Assembly: GCA_013361525.1 (NCBI GenBank)
Contig: JABFXY010000059.1
Span: forward strand, 19,073-83,072
Source: Polyangiaceae bacterium
GTDB lineage: Bacteria > Myxococcota_A > Polyangia > Polyangiales > Polyangiaceae
Length of the DNA: 64,000 bases
Direction of reading: 5' to 3'
Shown: one piece after another, positions 37,081-45,534 of the stretch
How the letters are laid out: every line of letters starts with the position of its first letter
Position numbering within the stretch: position 1 is the first letter of the stretch
Made by a program: the position numbers and the translations under genes
The notes under the pieces: generated by a model
What the model saw: only the letters and a program-made list of their open reading frames with translations
Databases searched by the model: none
What the model was told of the DNA's origin: nothing

Positions 37081-37974
37081 TCACCCTCGATGCGGCGCCC
37101 AAACCCGCCGCTCCACAGGCACGCGCTCATAGCGGTGCCCGGGAAACAGATCTCCCGTTGCGTTATCGATCACGTCGTACTTCCTCAACGCAGCATTGAG
37201 CTCGAATCCGTGAAGCTGCCCGGCCTCGACGACCCGCCGAAAGATCATCGGGTGGTTGAGCCGCCCCTTCGGGATGATGCCGCTCTTCGCCGCCAGCACC
37301 GCCCACGCAGCATCGCGGTACGGCATCGGCGCGTCGCTGTATCGAGCCCACACGCCGAGCCGTTTATTCCGCGCCGCCGCACCCGCCGCCAAGAGCCTGG
37401 GGCGGTAATCTGCGGCGGACTCGAAGACGTACGGGAAGGCGAGGCCGCGCCGAACGAGCTCCAGCGAGACGAAGGTCTTCTTGTTCGCCTCCTCGTCGCT
37501 GGCGAACACGAAGCCGAGGACGCGACCGCGCCTGTCTGTCACGTCGCGGTCGACTTCGATAAGTAGATACCGAGCGCGGGCTTCGACCCTGCGGATGTAC
37601 TGGTACGCGGGCTCGTGGTACGGCTGGCAGACCTGGACGTGGCGGCCTTCGCGCATGCGGTAGGTGGGGCCGGTCGGGTCGGGGCGCACGCTCGCGACGT
37701 AATGGGCTTCGGGCGCGTCGAGGCCGGAGAGGCGGATGGGCAGGTACGGCCGCTCGCCGCCGCGGAAGGTGAGCTCGCGCGGGCGGGTGTGGCCGGGCAT
37801 GGTGACCTCGAGCGCGCCGCCGTGCGGGCGGCAGCGCCGGCCGCCGTGGAGGAGCATGACGTCGCGCAGGTGGATGGTGTCGCCGTCGGGGCGCAGGAGG
37901 TCGTCTTCGGCGTAGTCGAGGCGACCCCATAGGTGAGGGGTCGCGAACCATTGGTGCGTGCGGAACATCCTCAT
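37081..37974 (-). CDS. Thermonuclease (SNase)-like protein
   Basis: Taken from ATG 37974 (297 residues), preceded by GGGGGA; ATG 37968 is also possible, and the longer frame to 38028 lacks coding character. The OB-fold nuclease signature begins with YLPIRLSGLDAPEAHY at about residues 77-92, where Asp86 and Glu89 match the DxPE calcium/catalytic motif. It continues with a VRRGLAFPYVF strand and AARNKRLGVWA, the usual arginine-containing end of the fold. A final ~60-residue region is extra. It has no signal peptide, unlike secreted nucleases. The likely activity is Ca-dependent nuclease; the partner 68-residue gene is downstream. Confidence 0.75.
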   Translation of the reverse strand: MRMFRTHQWFATPHLWGRLDYAEDDLLRPDGDTIHLRDVMLLHGGRRCRPHGGALEVTMPGHTRPRELTFRGGERPYLPIRLSGLDAPEAHYVASVRPDPTGPTYRMREGRHVQVCQPYHEPAYQYIRRVEARARYLLIEVDRDVTDRRGRVLGFVFASDEEANKKTFVSLELVRRGLAFPYVFESAADYRPRLLAAGAAARNKRLGVWARYSDAPMPYRDAAWAVLAAKSGIIPKGRLNHPMIFRRVVEAGQLHGFELNAALRKYDVIDNATGDLFPGHRYERVPVERRVWAPHRG

Positions 37975-38156
37975 TCCCCCGTGCAAAACGGATCTCTTTG
38001 GGCGCCATGAGGCCGCGCGGCAGGACACGTTACCGCCGGAAGTCGGTTCGACCTCTCGGGCTCAACGCGCAACGCTCGCGCGCAACCGCGCCCGGTGCCC
38101 CTATGGAAGGCCACCGCCGGAGCGGCGACCGATCAACCGCGACCTGGTGTTACGCC

Positions 38157-38450
38157 TCAGGCATCTGACACGCACACCAGCAGCTCCGGATCCTGATCGA
38201 CGGTCCAGACGCTGCGTACCAAGCATTGCTGCCCTTCCGGGCAATCGTCATCGACGTCGCAGCTCTGCCGGCATGTCCCAGTGTCGTCGGGATCATTGCC
38301 TGGCTCGTACGCCCAGTCGCAATGCGGATCGTAGAAGCAATCGCCACGATCATCCAACCGCCCGCAGTCGTGGTCGGGACGCACAACCTCGACGGTTTCG
38401 CTGCAGGCAGCAACCACGGCGAATAGGATGAGAACCGGAATGTGCCTCAT
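38157..38450 (-). CDS. Small Cys-rich lipoprotein
   Basis: The 97-residue protein starts at ATG 38450, overlapping the subtilase stop (ATGA). MRHIPVLILFAVVAAC is a lipoprotein signal with the lipobox ending VAAC. The mature part is acidic and Cys-rich (DCGRLDDRGDCFYDPHCDW, CRQSCDVDDDCPEGQQCL), in the pattern of small secreted myxobacterial proteins. The coupled translation with the protease could mean a chaperone, propeptide or inhibitor role; that is only inference. Confidence 0.7.
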   Translation of the reverse strand: MRHIPVLILFAVVAACSETVEVVRPDHDCGRLDDRGDCFYDPHCDWAYEPGNDPDDTGTCRQSCDVDDDCPEGQQCLVRSVWTVDQDPELLVCVSDA

Positions 38451-40669
38451 CGCCACACCCTTCCGCCCCAGGCGTAGTTTTCTTTTCCGTCGCATCCCGT
38501 TGCATCCTTCGGCCAGACGAGGATCGCCTGGTAGCTCCCGTTCCAATCGGCGCTGGGGATGGTGACATCGAAGCCTTCGTTGACGTCGTCGAAGGACTGC
38601 GATGCATAGAACATCCTGCCGATGGTGGCGTTGTAAAGGAAGAGGTCGAAGTCGGTCGCGACGCTTCGATCGGCGGCGTCGGTCACCGGCTCGTCACCAT
38701 TGCCATCGTACGCGCACGCCTCCCAGGAAAACGTGACCCGGATGCGGTTGCCCTTCTCGAGCTCGATGCCCCCGCCTGGCTGTGTGGCGAACAGATTGAT
38801 GTACTTGTACGAAGCGCCATCCTTGCTCGGCAGAAGGTCCTGGTTTGCGGGCTGAAGCGTCCCGTCGTTCGACTGCGGCGGTACATCGGGGTACTCGGGA
38901 TCCGACTCGGGCATGCCGAGCGTCCCGCTTTCTTGCGGGTAGATGGTCCCAGCCCCCTTGATCGCGATCTCGTTTCCGCCTGTGGTGCAGAAGACGCGGA
39001 GCCCAGGTCCGTCGATGAATCCGCCCCCGTCCTTGTGGTCTTGGCCCGGCTTGGACGTGGAATACCGCCAGCCGTCTGGATTGGCTCGCGTCGCGCCGTT
39101 GATGATCATCGCGCGCAGCTCGAGGTTGTTCGGCGTTCCCTGGCCTTGGCTTTCGCAAAACTCTTTCATGAGCACCGCCAATGAGAGGACGGCGGGAGAG
39201 GCGAAGCTATTGCCGGTTTTCCCGGCGTAGAGACTGTCTCCCGCGGCGGAAGCGACCAGTACGTCTTGGTCGGGAACACCAGGACAATCCGCTGGATGTC
39301 CGTCGCCTGCGTACGCGACGACGTCTGGTTCCTCACGGTCGGTGTCGCCGGCGATGTCATTGCGGTACGAGGAGTTGCAATACATTTCCTTGTCGAGGTT
39401 GACACCCCCGACGCAGATACCGTTCCAAGTGCTGCTACAAGCCGCTAGGTTAGCCTTGTTGTTTGCGGACTTCGTTATCAGAACGCCGTGTTTTCGCGAA
39501 AAATAGTCTTCGATGACGCCATCGAAGTCCCGTGGCGCGTTCTCGCACTCGTAGCTCTCGTTAACGAACTTTACGCCGTTCGATACCAGGTACTCATACG
39601 CGTGGACGATCGCCGGAGTACATTGCACGGAGTCGATGTCGAGCCAGTTGGGCTCACCGACGTTGGGGTAATAGAGCTCCGCGTCGGGAAGCATCTGGCC
39701 AACAATGCCGAGGACCTCCGTACCATGGCCGTCCAGGCAGTGCCCCGCCTCGCAGTAGCTGTCCTCGCTCAGGCACGTATTGTTACACGACGAATCCGTT
39801 GGGCCGCTGCACGACGGCGCCGGACCAGTGTCCTGATAGTTGACCGACCTGTCGATGAAATGGTGCGTATCCCGGACCTTGCATGCTCCGCTGTCGATGA
39901 CCGCCGCTTTCTCCCCGGCGCCGGTAAGCCCCGGGAAAGCAGCGCTTGAGGCGTGAAACACGGGCTGACTCTCTACGTCCGCTTGGTCGAGCGGCGTCCC
40001 GGGCTGCGCGGAGCCGAGCACCACGATGTCGGGAACGAAAGCTGCTGCCTCCAGCTGTGCCGCCGTCCCACGGCCCCAAAGCAACGGCATGAGTGTTCCG
40101 CGCCCCTCGACGACGACGCCGAGCGCCTCGAGTTGGGGAACGATCGCGTCGAGCGCCAAGGTCACCTGTTGTTGGAGCGTGGCACGCGCACCGCTTGCAA
40201 CCTGCTCGTCGGGCGATCGCAAAGCAGCGTCGAGCGCGTCCTGTGCAGGACCGCTAGCGCCCCCTGCCGGAACCACGACGTAAAACGGAATGGTTGGTTG
40301 CTGCGCGGCGCCCGGTTCGGATGCGGGCGAAGTGCTTTCGGGGGCGGGGGATGAGTCTGTGCTGACCGTCGTGCGAAGCGCGTCCACGAGGGTCGGCGTC
40401 ATCGCGCCGTATCGCGTTCGCCAGGCTTTACGATCGAGTTGTTTGAGCGCAGCGATGCTCAGAGGCTCCCCATTCGGGCGAACGGCGATCGAGCCGGTCT
40501 GCGCCTTGATAAGCAGTACCGTCTCCTCGAGACCTTGAAAGTAGGTCGAGCGCGCTACGCCGTGGGGGGCTGACTGGTCCTCTTCTCCCGGGGGCGGCGA
40601 ATCACACGCCGCGAGGAGAGCGGAAATCAGGATTCCGGGAATCGCAAGTCGTGAATCGTTCTTCGACAT
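38447..40669 (-). CDS. Subtilisin-like (S8) serine protease lipoprotein
   Basis: The 740-residue protein starts with a lipoprotein signal whose Cys is residue 22 (ISALLAAC). The catalytic triad is recognisable: AAVIDSGA (Asp259), GHGTEVLGI (His315) and GNSFASPAVL (Ser488). Between the signal and the domain there is a long (~230-residue) region acting probably as a propeptide or spacer. After residue ~560 a jelly-roll-like P-domain region (GIELEKGNRIRVTFSW) follows. Several Cys pairs suggest disulphides in the secreted form. It is co-transcribed with the small lipoprotein gene that follows it. Confidence 0.88.
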   Translation of the reverse strand: MSKNDSRLAIPGILISALLAACDSPPPGEEDQSAPHGVARSTYFQGLEETVLLIKAQTGSIAVRPNGEPLSIAALKQLDRKAWRTRYGAMTPTLVDALRTTVSTDSSPAPESTSPASEPGAAQQPTIPFYVVVPAGGASGPAQDALDAALRSPDEQVASGARATLQQQVTLALDAIVPQLEALGVVVEGRGTLMPLLWGRGTAAQLEAAAFVPDIVVLGSAQPGTPLDQADVESQPVFHASSAAFPGLTGAGEKAAVIDSGACKVRDTHHFIDRSVNYQDTGPAPSCSGPTDSSCNNTCLSEDSYCEAGHCLDGHGTEVLGIVGQMLPDAELYYPNVGEPNWLDIDSVQCTPAIVHAYEYLVSNGVKFVNESYECENAPRDFDGVIEDYFSRKHGVLITKSANNKANLAACSSTWNGICVGGVNLDKEMYCNSSYRNDIAGDTDREEPDVVAYAGDGHPADCPGVPDQDVLVASAAGDSLYAGKTGNSFASPAVLSLAVLMKEFCESQGQGTPNNLELRAMIINGATRANPDGWRYSTSKPGQDHKDGGGFIDGPGLRVFCTTGGNEIAIKGAGTIYPQESGTLGMPESDPEYPDVPPQSNDGTLQPANQDLLPSKDGASYKYINLFATQPGGGIELEKGNRIRVTFSWEACAYDGNGDEPVTDAADRSVATDFDLFLYNATIGRMFYASQSFDDVNEGFDVTIPSADWNGSYQAILVWPKDATGCDGKENYAWGGRVWR

Positions 40670-40816
40670 GATTTCGCTGCGTTGCTAGGGTGGAGTAGTT
40701 GTCAGGTCGGGGCGCGTCAAGCGAAGGGGCGACTTGCGTCGCGCGGGAAATGTGGGTGAGTGGGCGTAGAGTTGTCGGTGCACGCGCTGTATCGTGGGGC
40801 CTCAGGTATTTGCGGC

Positions 40817-41611
40817 TCATCGCGGATCCTCGGTTTGCTCGATTGCTGGCCTTGGTCTCGGCGCCCTGCCGCGACCTCCGCGCCCCCGATAGAGCGACGG
40901 CGCAAACCGATCCGCGTCCCGCTGTTCATAGCGGTGGAACTGCACGATGCGCCGCACGCGTTCGTACGCTGTTACGAACAGCGTGTAGGCCTTCAATCGT
41001 GTTTGCGTCGCTTCGACGCGGACGGCTTCGCCGTGGTCTCGGGCGCCGAGGGCGCGGGCCAATCGGTTCGCGAGCTTCGATGCGGCGTCGAGCTCTTCGC
41101 TCGAGATCGCGGTCTTCCCGGCGAGCGCAGGCCAGTTGTCACGTAGCAGGGTGACGAGGACCACGAGGTCGAAGGCGACGTTCTTTTGGCTGTTCGTCCG
41201 CCGGAGGCGCTTGAGCGCCTTTTCGTCGACGAGCTTGCGCCGGGCGAGGACGGTGACGTCGTCGAATAGCTCGGTACGGACGCGGTTTGCCTCGACCACC
41301 AAGGCTGCGACCGGCTCGGGCGGCAGCGACGCGACTTGGTGCCGGCCGTGGGCGTGCGCGAGCGCGAGCGCGTAGAGCTCGATTCGATCGTACGCCGTCA
41401 TGTCGTAGGTCGGAGACTCGGCGACGATGGCCGCGCGCAATCCCGTGAGCCCGGGCAAGGAGCCGAGCACCGAAATGATGGCGGAGGGGATATCGGTGGT
41501 CACCGGGAGGAGCTCTTCATCCGTGAGAGCTTCGATCTCCGGCCTGAGCGCTTCGAATGCCTCGACGATTTCGATCTCGGGGATGTCCGAGAGGTGGTGA
41601 ATAGGCTTCAT
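40817..41611 (-). CDS. Paralogous helical protein of unknown function (copy B), next to the 42-bp array
   Basis: The 264-residue protein is given from ATG 41611. The open frame runs further upstream through the repeat array, but that part is repeat-derived and has no start or RBS support. It is a clear paralogue of the product at 43441-44367: IPSAIISVLGSLPGLTG against IPAAVITALGSIPNMQK, and shared YELYALALAHAHGRH-type, RLARALGARDHG and AYTLFVTAYERVRR blocks. It is largely helical, with a basic C-terminal tail (RGRGGRGRAPRP). No catalytic motif is visible. The first palindrome of the array lies only 15 bp before its start, so the array should control or overlap its promoter. Confidence 0.7.
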   Translation of the reverse strand: MKPIHHLSDIPEIEIVEAFEALRPEIEALTDEELLPVTTDIPSAIISVLGSLPGLTGLRAAIVAESPTYDMTAYDRIELYALALAHAHGRHQVASLPPEPVAALVVEANRVRTELFDDVTVLARRKLVDEKALKRLRRTNSQKNVAFDLVVLVTLLRDNWPALAGKTAISSEELDAASKLANRLARALGARDHGEAVRVEATQTRLKAYTLFVTAYERVRRIVQFHRYEQRDADRFAPSLYRGRGGRGRAPRPRPAIEQTEDPR

Positions 41612-41623
41612 GGGGCCACCGTT

Positions 41624-42015
41624 CGGTGCCAGCTCGGCTTTTATGTTGTGGCGCCAGAATCCATTCCGAGCTGGCTCGGTTAAATTGTTGCCGCGCAGCC
41701 AAATCGGCCGTGCCGGCTCGTTACCCATGTTGCACTCGCAGCAGAATTCCGGAGCTGGCTCGGTTTGGATCTCGCGGGTGCAACGAAATTTCCGAGCTGG
41801 CTCGGTTTGGATCTCGCAGGTGCAACGAAATTCCCGAGCTGGCTCATTGAGGATCTTGGCAGTGCAATATCGGGTCCGAGCCGGCACGGATTCTTTGCCG
41901 CGGACGCAACATCGGCGCCGAGCTAGCTCGGAAAAAATCTCGCAGTCGCATCATTTCAACCGAGCCGGCTCGAAAGGCAGATAGCGCGTGCAACAATCGA
42001 ATCGAGCCGGCTCGG
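41624..42015. repeat. Array of ten 14-bp palindromes at exact 42-bp spacing
   Basis: Consensus core CCGAGC-NN-GCTCGG. Cores begin at 41624, 41666, 41708, 41750, 41792, 41834, 41876, 41918, 41960 and 42002, always 42 bp apart. Arms are well kept in most copies while the central 2 bp vary (TG, CG, TA); the copies at 41624 and 41708 have one weak arm. A second motif, about GTGCAAC or CGCAAC, recurs ~24 bp further on in units 4-9. The spacers otherwise diverge. The array fills the whole 419-bp gap between the HerA-like gene stop and the start of copy B. It lacks the long identical repeats of CRISPR. 42 bp equals four helical turns, so the sites face one side of the DNA, as in operator or partition arrays. 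Confidence 0.9.
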
Positions 42016-42030
42016 TTCGGGACGCGTTTC

Positions 42031-43413
42031 TTATCGTCCGCGCGCCCGGCGGATCTCCTGTCGGGTCATCGGGCCGCGCAGGAAGGACATCGCCCAGCGC
42101 GGTTGCAGGAGGACGCTCGGGCCACCGCTTTGCGCATCGCGCACCACGAACCAACGCGGTCCGAGACGCTTGAGCACCTCCGAGAGCTCCCCCGCCGACT
42201 CGCCCTTTCCGGCTTCATTGGCGAGACCGTCGAGGACACGCTCGCGATCGGCGTCGGTCTGAAGCCTTCCGAGGCACCAGAGGCTCGCGTTGCTCAGGGC
42301 GCGATAGTCGAGATCCATCGGGTTCTGCGTGGCGACGAGCACGCCGACGCCGTACGCACGCGCCTGCTTCATGAGCGCCACGAGCGGGCGCTTGGTCGGT
42401 GGCGAAGCGGGATGCGGCGGCAGAAAGCCATAGACTTCGTCGAACACGATGAGCGCCTTGAGGCGTTGTGTTCCCGGCAGACTCCGCACCCACGTGAGGA
42501 CTTCCTCGAGCACGACGCCGAGGACCAAGGCTCGCTCGTCGTCGTCGAGGTGCGCGACGCTGAGAATCGTAGCCGGCGTTTTGCCATCGACCGGCTTCAT
42601 CCACGCAGCGACATCGAGCGTTTCGCCCTGACGCCAGCTCGCAAACGACGGCGACGCGAGCAGCGTATTGAGCGCCGCGGCGAGATCGCGCCGCGCGCGC
42701 TTCGACATGAATCCCTCGACATCCAGCGCCCCAATCGTGGTGAGCGGCGGGTCGACAATCTCGGGGAGGAGCGAGCCGATGTCCGCCGCCTGTCCACCCG
42801 ACAGACGCCGCTCGGCCAATACAGAGATAAGGACATGCTCGCGGCTGCGCGCCGGATCTGGATCGCGGCCGAGCAAGCGCAAGATGAGCGAGACGGCGGC
42901 GCTCAAGGCCGCGCGCGCACCCTCGACGTCGGTGTCCCAGCGTGACGAGCGGCGCTCGAGCGCGGACAGCACGTGCAATAGCTCGCCCGCGTCGGCGCCG
43001 GGGGTGATGACACGCACCTGCGTGCGCTTGCAGAAATCGACGAGCTCGACCTCGCCGATCCCAAAGGCAGCGAGACCTCGCCTGCGCTCCTCCGCGAGGC
43101 GCGCGGCGAGGGCCTGATCGTCGCTCGGATTGTGCGTGGAGGCCTCGATCCACGGCGCGACGAACGCCGGATCGAAGCTTGGAAAGGTGAGGAGCAGGTT
43201 CGGAAGATCGCCTTTGACGTCGATGACCAAAACCGGCACCGAAGCGCGCATCGCCTCTTCGACGAGCACGGTCACGAGGCCAGTTTTCCCGCTACCAGTC
43301 ATACCTAAAACGCACCCGTGCGTGACCAGGTGGTGCGCGGGCAAATACGCGGGAGCGACCTCGGGGCGACCGTCCAGCGGCCGCATCACCCCGAGGAGAA
43401 GTGACGGCTTCAT
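42031..43413 (-). CDS. HerA/FtsK-like P-loop ATPase
   Basis: The 460-residue ATPase has Walker A GMTGSGKT at residues 37-44, the VIDVKGDL motif after it, and Walker B LIVFDEVYGF with Asp325 and Glu326. VLVATQNPMDLDYRAL and an Arg-finger-like end place it in the HerA/DUF87 group of hexameric DNA-translocating ATPases. HerA proteins work with nucleases such as NurA or with Sir2-type partners in defence. No NurA-like gene is visible here; the neighbours are the two paralogous helical proteins. It follows copy A by 27 bp and its stop is 15 bp from the palindrome array. Confidence 0.82.
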   Translation of the reverse strand: MKPSLLLGVMRPLDGRPEVAPAYLPAHHLVTHGCVLGMTGSGKTGLVTVLVEEAMRASVPVLVIDVKGDLPNLLLTFPSFDPAFVAPWIEASTHNPSDDQALAARLAEERRRGLAAFGIGEVELVDFCKRTQVRVITPGADAGELLHVLSALERRSSRWDTDVEGARAALSAAVSLILRLLGRDPDPARSREHVLISVLAERRLSGGQAADIGSLLPEIVDPPLTTIGALDVEGFMSKRARRDLAAALNTLLASPSFASWRQGETLDVAAWMKPVDGKTPATILSVAHLDDDERALVLGVVLEEVLTWVRSLPGTQRLKALIVFDEVYGFLPPHPASPPTKRPLVALMKQARAYGVGVLVATQNPMDLDYRALSNASLWCLGRLQTDADRERVLDGLANEAGKGESAGELSEVLKRLGPRWFVVRDAQSGGPSVLLQPRWAMSFLRGPMTRQEIRRARGR

Positions 43414-43440
43414 TGGGTGCTTCCGTTTTCCGCTATGGGA

Positions 43441-44367
43441 TTAGCGACGCCCGAACGGATCGTTGAACGGCATTCCCGGCGCTGCGTTCGGATCGGCCGC
43501 CATCGGCGTGACCGGCGTAGCCGGCGACGGGGAGGGGGCAGGAGCATTCTGCGGCGCCTCGGGCGCGGGCGGCTCCGGCTCGACCTCGCTCTTCTTGCGC
43601 GACCCGCGACCCGCGTAGAGCGACGGCGCAATGCGATCGGCGTCGTCCTCGTCCCAGCGGAGGTAGGTGATGGCGCGACGCACTTGCTCGTAAGCGCGGA
43701 AGAAGAGCGTGAACGCCTTCTGGCGCGTCTCCGCCGTCTCGATGCGCTCGTTCGGACCTTGCTCGCGCGCACCGAGCGCCTTGGCGAGGCGCTTCGCGAG
43801 GCCCTCCGCGTGCTGGATCTCCGTCATCTGCAGGCCCGTGCGGCCGCTCACCGTGTTCCAGTTCTCGCGGAGCATCGCGCACAGCGAGATGACGTCGAAG
43901 CCGACGTTCTTGTAGCCCTGCGGGCCATTCAGCTTCTTCAGCCGGTCGCCGTCGAGGAGCTTGCGCTTCGCCAGCGCCGAGACGTCCAGGACCAGCAGCT
44001 CGCGCAGATCCGTGAGCTCTTCCACCAGCTCCGCCACGTCCTCCGGCGGCGCAGAAGCGAGCGCATGACGCGCGTGGGCTTGTCCGGCGGCGAGCGCGAA
44101 CGTCTCGAGGCGATCGAGGGTCGAGATGTCGAAGGCCGGCAGCTCGCGAACGATCTGCGGGCGGTGCTTCTGCATGTTGGGGATGCTGCCCAGCGCCGTG
44201 ATGACAGCTGCCGGAATATCCATGCTGATCTGAATGAACGTGTGCGCGGGAACCTGCGCAATCTCGTCGCGCGTCAGCTCGAACGCGTCGACGAACTGCG
44301 TCTCCGTCACCCCGGGCGGGCTCGCCGCAATGATCGGGTTGATGGATGTGGGTGCTGAGGAAGACAT
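43441..44367 (-). CDS. Paralogous helical protein of unknown function (copy A)
   Basis: The 308-residue protein is taken from ATG 44367; the longer frame to 44454 would add a basic, non-coding-looking stretch. It is the paralogue of copy B, longer by a Pro/Ala-rich C-terminal tail (PAPEAPQNAPAPSPSP) likely to be disordered. The conserved core is helical with MDIPAAVITALGSIP near the start and TLFFRAYEQVRRAITYLRW near residue 225. It is probably co-transcribed with the HerA-like ATPase 27 bp downstream. No enzyme motif is seen; a DNA-bound or structural partner for the ATPase is a guess. Confidence 0.72.
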   Translation of the reverse strand: MSSSAPTSINPIIAASPPGVTETQFVDAFELTRDEIAQVPAHTFIQISMDIPAAVITALGSIPNMQKHRPQIVRELPAFDISTLDRLETFALAAGQAHARHALASAPPEDVAELVEELTDLRELLVLDVSALAKRKLLDGDRLKKLNGPQGYKNVGFDVISLCAMLRENWNTVSGRTGLQMTEIQHAEGLAKRLAKALGAREQGPNERIETAETRQKAFTLFFRAYEQVRRAITYLRWDEDDADRIAPSLYAGRGSRKKSEVEPEPPAPEAPQNAPAPSPSPATPVTPMAADPNAAPGMPFNDPFGRR

Positions 44368-44647
44368 GAAAATGCTCCGTTTCTTCGCACGCACGGGCGT
44401 GCCGAACCGTTTCGCGCCGCACGCGCGGCGACCCCCTGTTTCAGGAGCCGGCATGGCCGAGCCATGTGGCGCCTACCGGCCGCCCGAGTTGGCAACCGAT
44501 ACGCCTCAATAGGAGCCGTCCGCCCGAGCCTGCTCAGGCTGGACCCAACTTTTTTCATTGCCGGGTTCGGGGTGACGATTTGCTGTCCACGCCCAGCCGC
44601 CCGCCGTGACTCCGCGCTCGGTTCTCGAACAGCAAGGGGAGGCGGGT
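44368..44647. promoter_or_regulatory. Divergent promoter region of copy A and the sigma factor
   Basis: About 280 bp separate the divergent starts. A 14-bp inverted repeat AGCCTG-CT-CAGGCT lies at 44527-44540, some 110 bp before the sigma gene start, a possible operator. GTTGGCAAC near 44486 is another small palindrome. I cannot place -35/-10 boxes with confidence. The short ORFs here look spurious. Confidence 0.4.
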
Positions 44648-45235
44648 GTGCAAAGGCTCAGCAGCGATCAGCAGCGGCTCATTGTCGAAGGCAACGTCGT
44701 CAACAGCGCCATGCGCCGTCATCGAAGGGACCGGTGGGGAGACATCAGCGGCGCAGCAGCCCTCGGCGCCTGCTCCGCCGCGGCGAAGTTCGACCCCGGT
44801 CGAGGCGTCAGGTTCGACAAGTTCGCGCGCAAGGTCGTCGACCGAGAGGTCCATCGGGCGCGCCGAGCCGATGCGCGACAGCCGCGGCCGGCGGAGGCCG
44901 TGGATGCGGACGAGCTCGCCGGGGACGTTGCCGGCCCGTCGGTGATGGGGGATGCGACGTTGAGCGCGTCTCGCGGGTCCGAGGATGTCGTGGCCGGGAG
45001 GATCGACGCGAAGGTGGCGCTCACGGCGCTCGTCGCGACGCTAGCGGAGCTGCCGGCGATTCTCCGGCGGGTGCTCGAGCTTCACTACGATGAGGCGCTG
45101 TCTTATCCGGAGATCGCTGAGGTGCTTGGGATCAGTTATTCGACGGCGCGGCGGTATCATGAGCGGGCATTGGTGTTTTGTCGGGAGAGGATGGCGCGTC
45201 CGCAGAACGGGGGTCGAGGAGGTCGTTGTTACTAA
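44648..45235 (+). CDS. Sigma-70-family RNA polymerase sigma factor
   Basis: The start is taken at GTG 44648, 5 bp after GGGGAGG; the GTG at 44606 lacks a ribosome binding site. The 195-residue protein has a region-2-like part (AAALGACSAAAKFDPGRGVRFDKFARKVVDREV, shortened as the FDPGRGVRFDKFA core), an Asp-rich linker, and region 4: LPAILRRVLELHYDEALSYPE with an HTH IAEVLGISYSTARRYHERA. It resembles small sigma factors of the ECF/SigF-like size class. No anti-sigma gene is adjacent. Codon endings shift strongly to G in its last ~100 bp. Confidence 0.78.
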   Translation: MQRLSSDQQRLIVEGNVVNSAMRRHRRDRWGDISGAAALGACSAAAKFDPGRGVRFDKFARKVVDREVHRARRADARQPRPAEAVDADELAGDVAGPSVMGDATLSASRGSEDVVAGRIDAKVALTALVATLAELPAILRRVLELHYDEALSYPEIAEVLGISYSTARRYHERALVFCRERMARPQNGGRGGRCY

Positions 45236-45254
45236 AGATTACAGTTGCAAGCTG

Positions 45255-45503
45255 ATGAAGGCGCAGCGCGTGGCGCTGGATTTACTGCCGGCCGGGCTGA
45301 GGCGGATCCTGGAGATGCGGTACTTCGAGGAAATCGAGGTTGCGGTGATTGCGACCGCGCCCCGGATGAGCTCGGTGAAGGTGCGCCACGGTTCCGACAA
45401 GCAAGAGATCTCCGTCGTAAGCGGTTGGTGGCGGCGGAATTTGACGGCTGGTAGGGGCGCAGCGTGCGTTGGCCGCAAGCGGCCCCGATTGACCGGCCAT
45501 TGA
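45255..45503 (+). pseudogene. Fragment of a sigma-factor region 4
   Basis: An 82-codon frame from ATG 45255 encodes LPAGLRRILEMRYFEEIEVA and an IATAPRMSSVKVRH segment, which matches the region 4 pattern of sigma factors. There is no region 2, and the C-terminus degenerates into Gly- and Arg-rich sequence. It begins 19 bp after the intact sigma gene, so it looks like the relic of a second copy. A functional mini-protein cannot be excluded. Confidence 0.45.
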
Positions 45504-45534
45504 CGTTTATCCCGTTAGGCGCGAGCATGCTCGA

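Noticed and set aside
36190..37566. 458-codon plus-strand frame over the PIN and SNase-like genes
   Set aside because: It crosses two well-supported minus-strand genes and has no domain.
41610..41984. Open frames through the 42-bp array on both strands, encoding 14-residue repeat peptides
   Set aside because: 42 is a multiple of 3, so any stop-free unit stays open in several frames at once. None has a ribosome binding site, and the palindrome explains the conservation better than a peptide does.
41624..42015. CRISPR array
   Set aside because: Conserved cores are only 14 bp, spacers share a second motif, and no cas genes are present.
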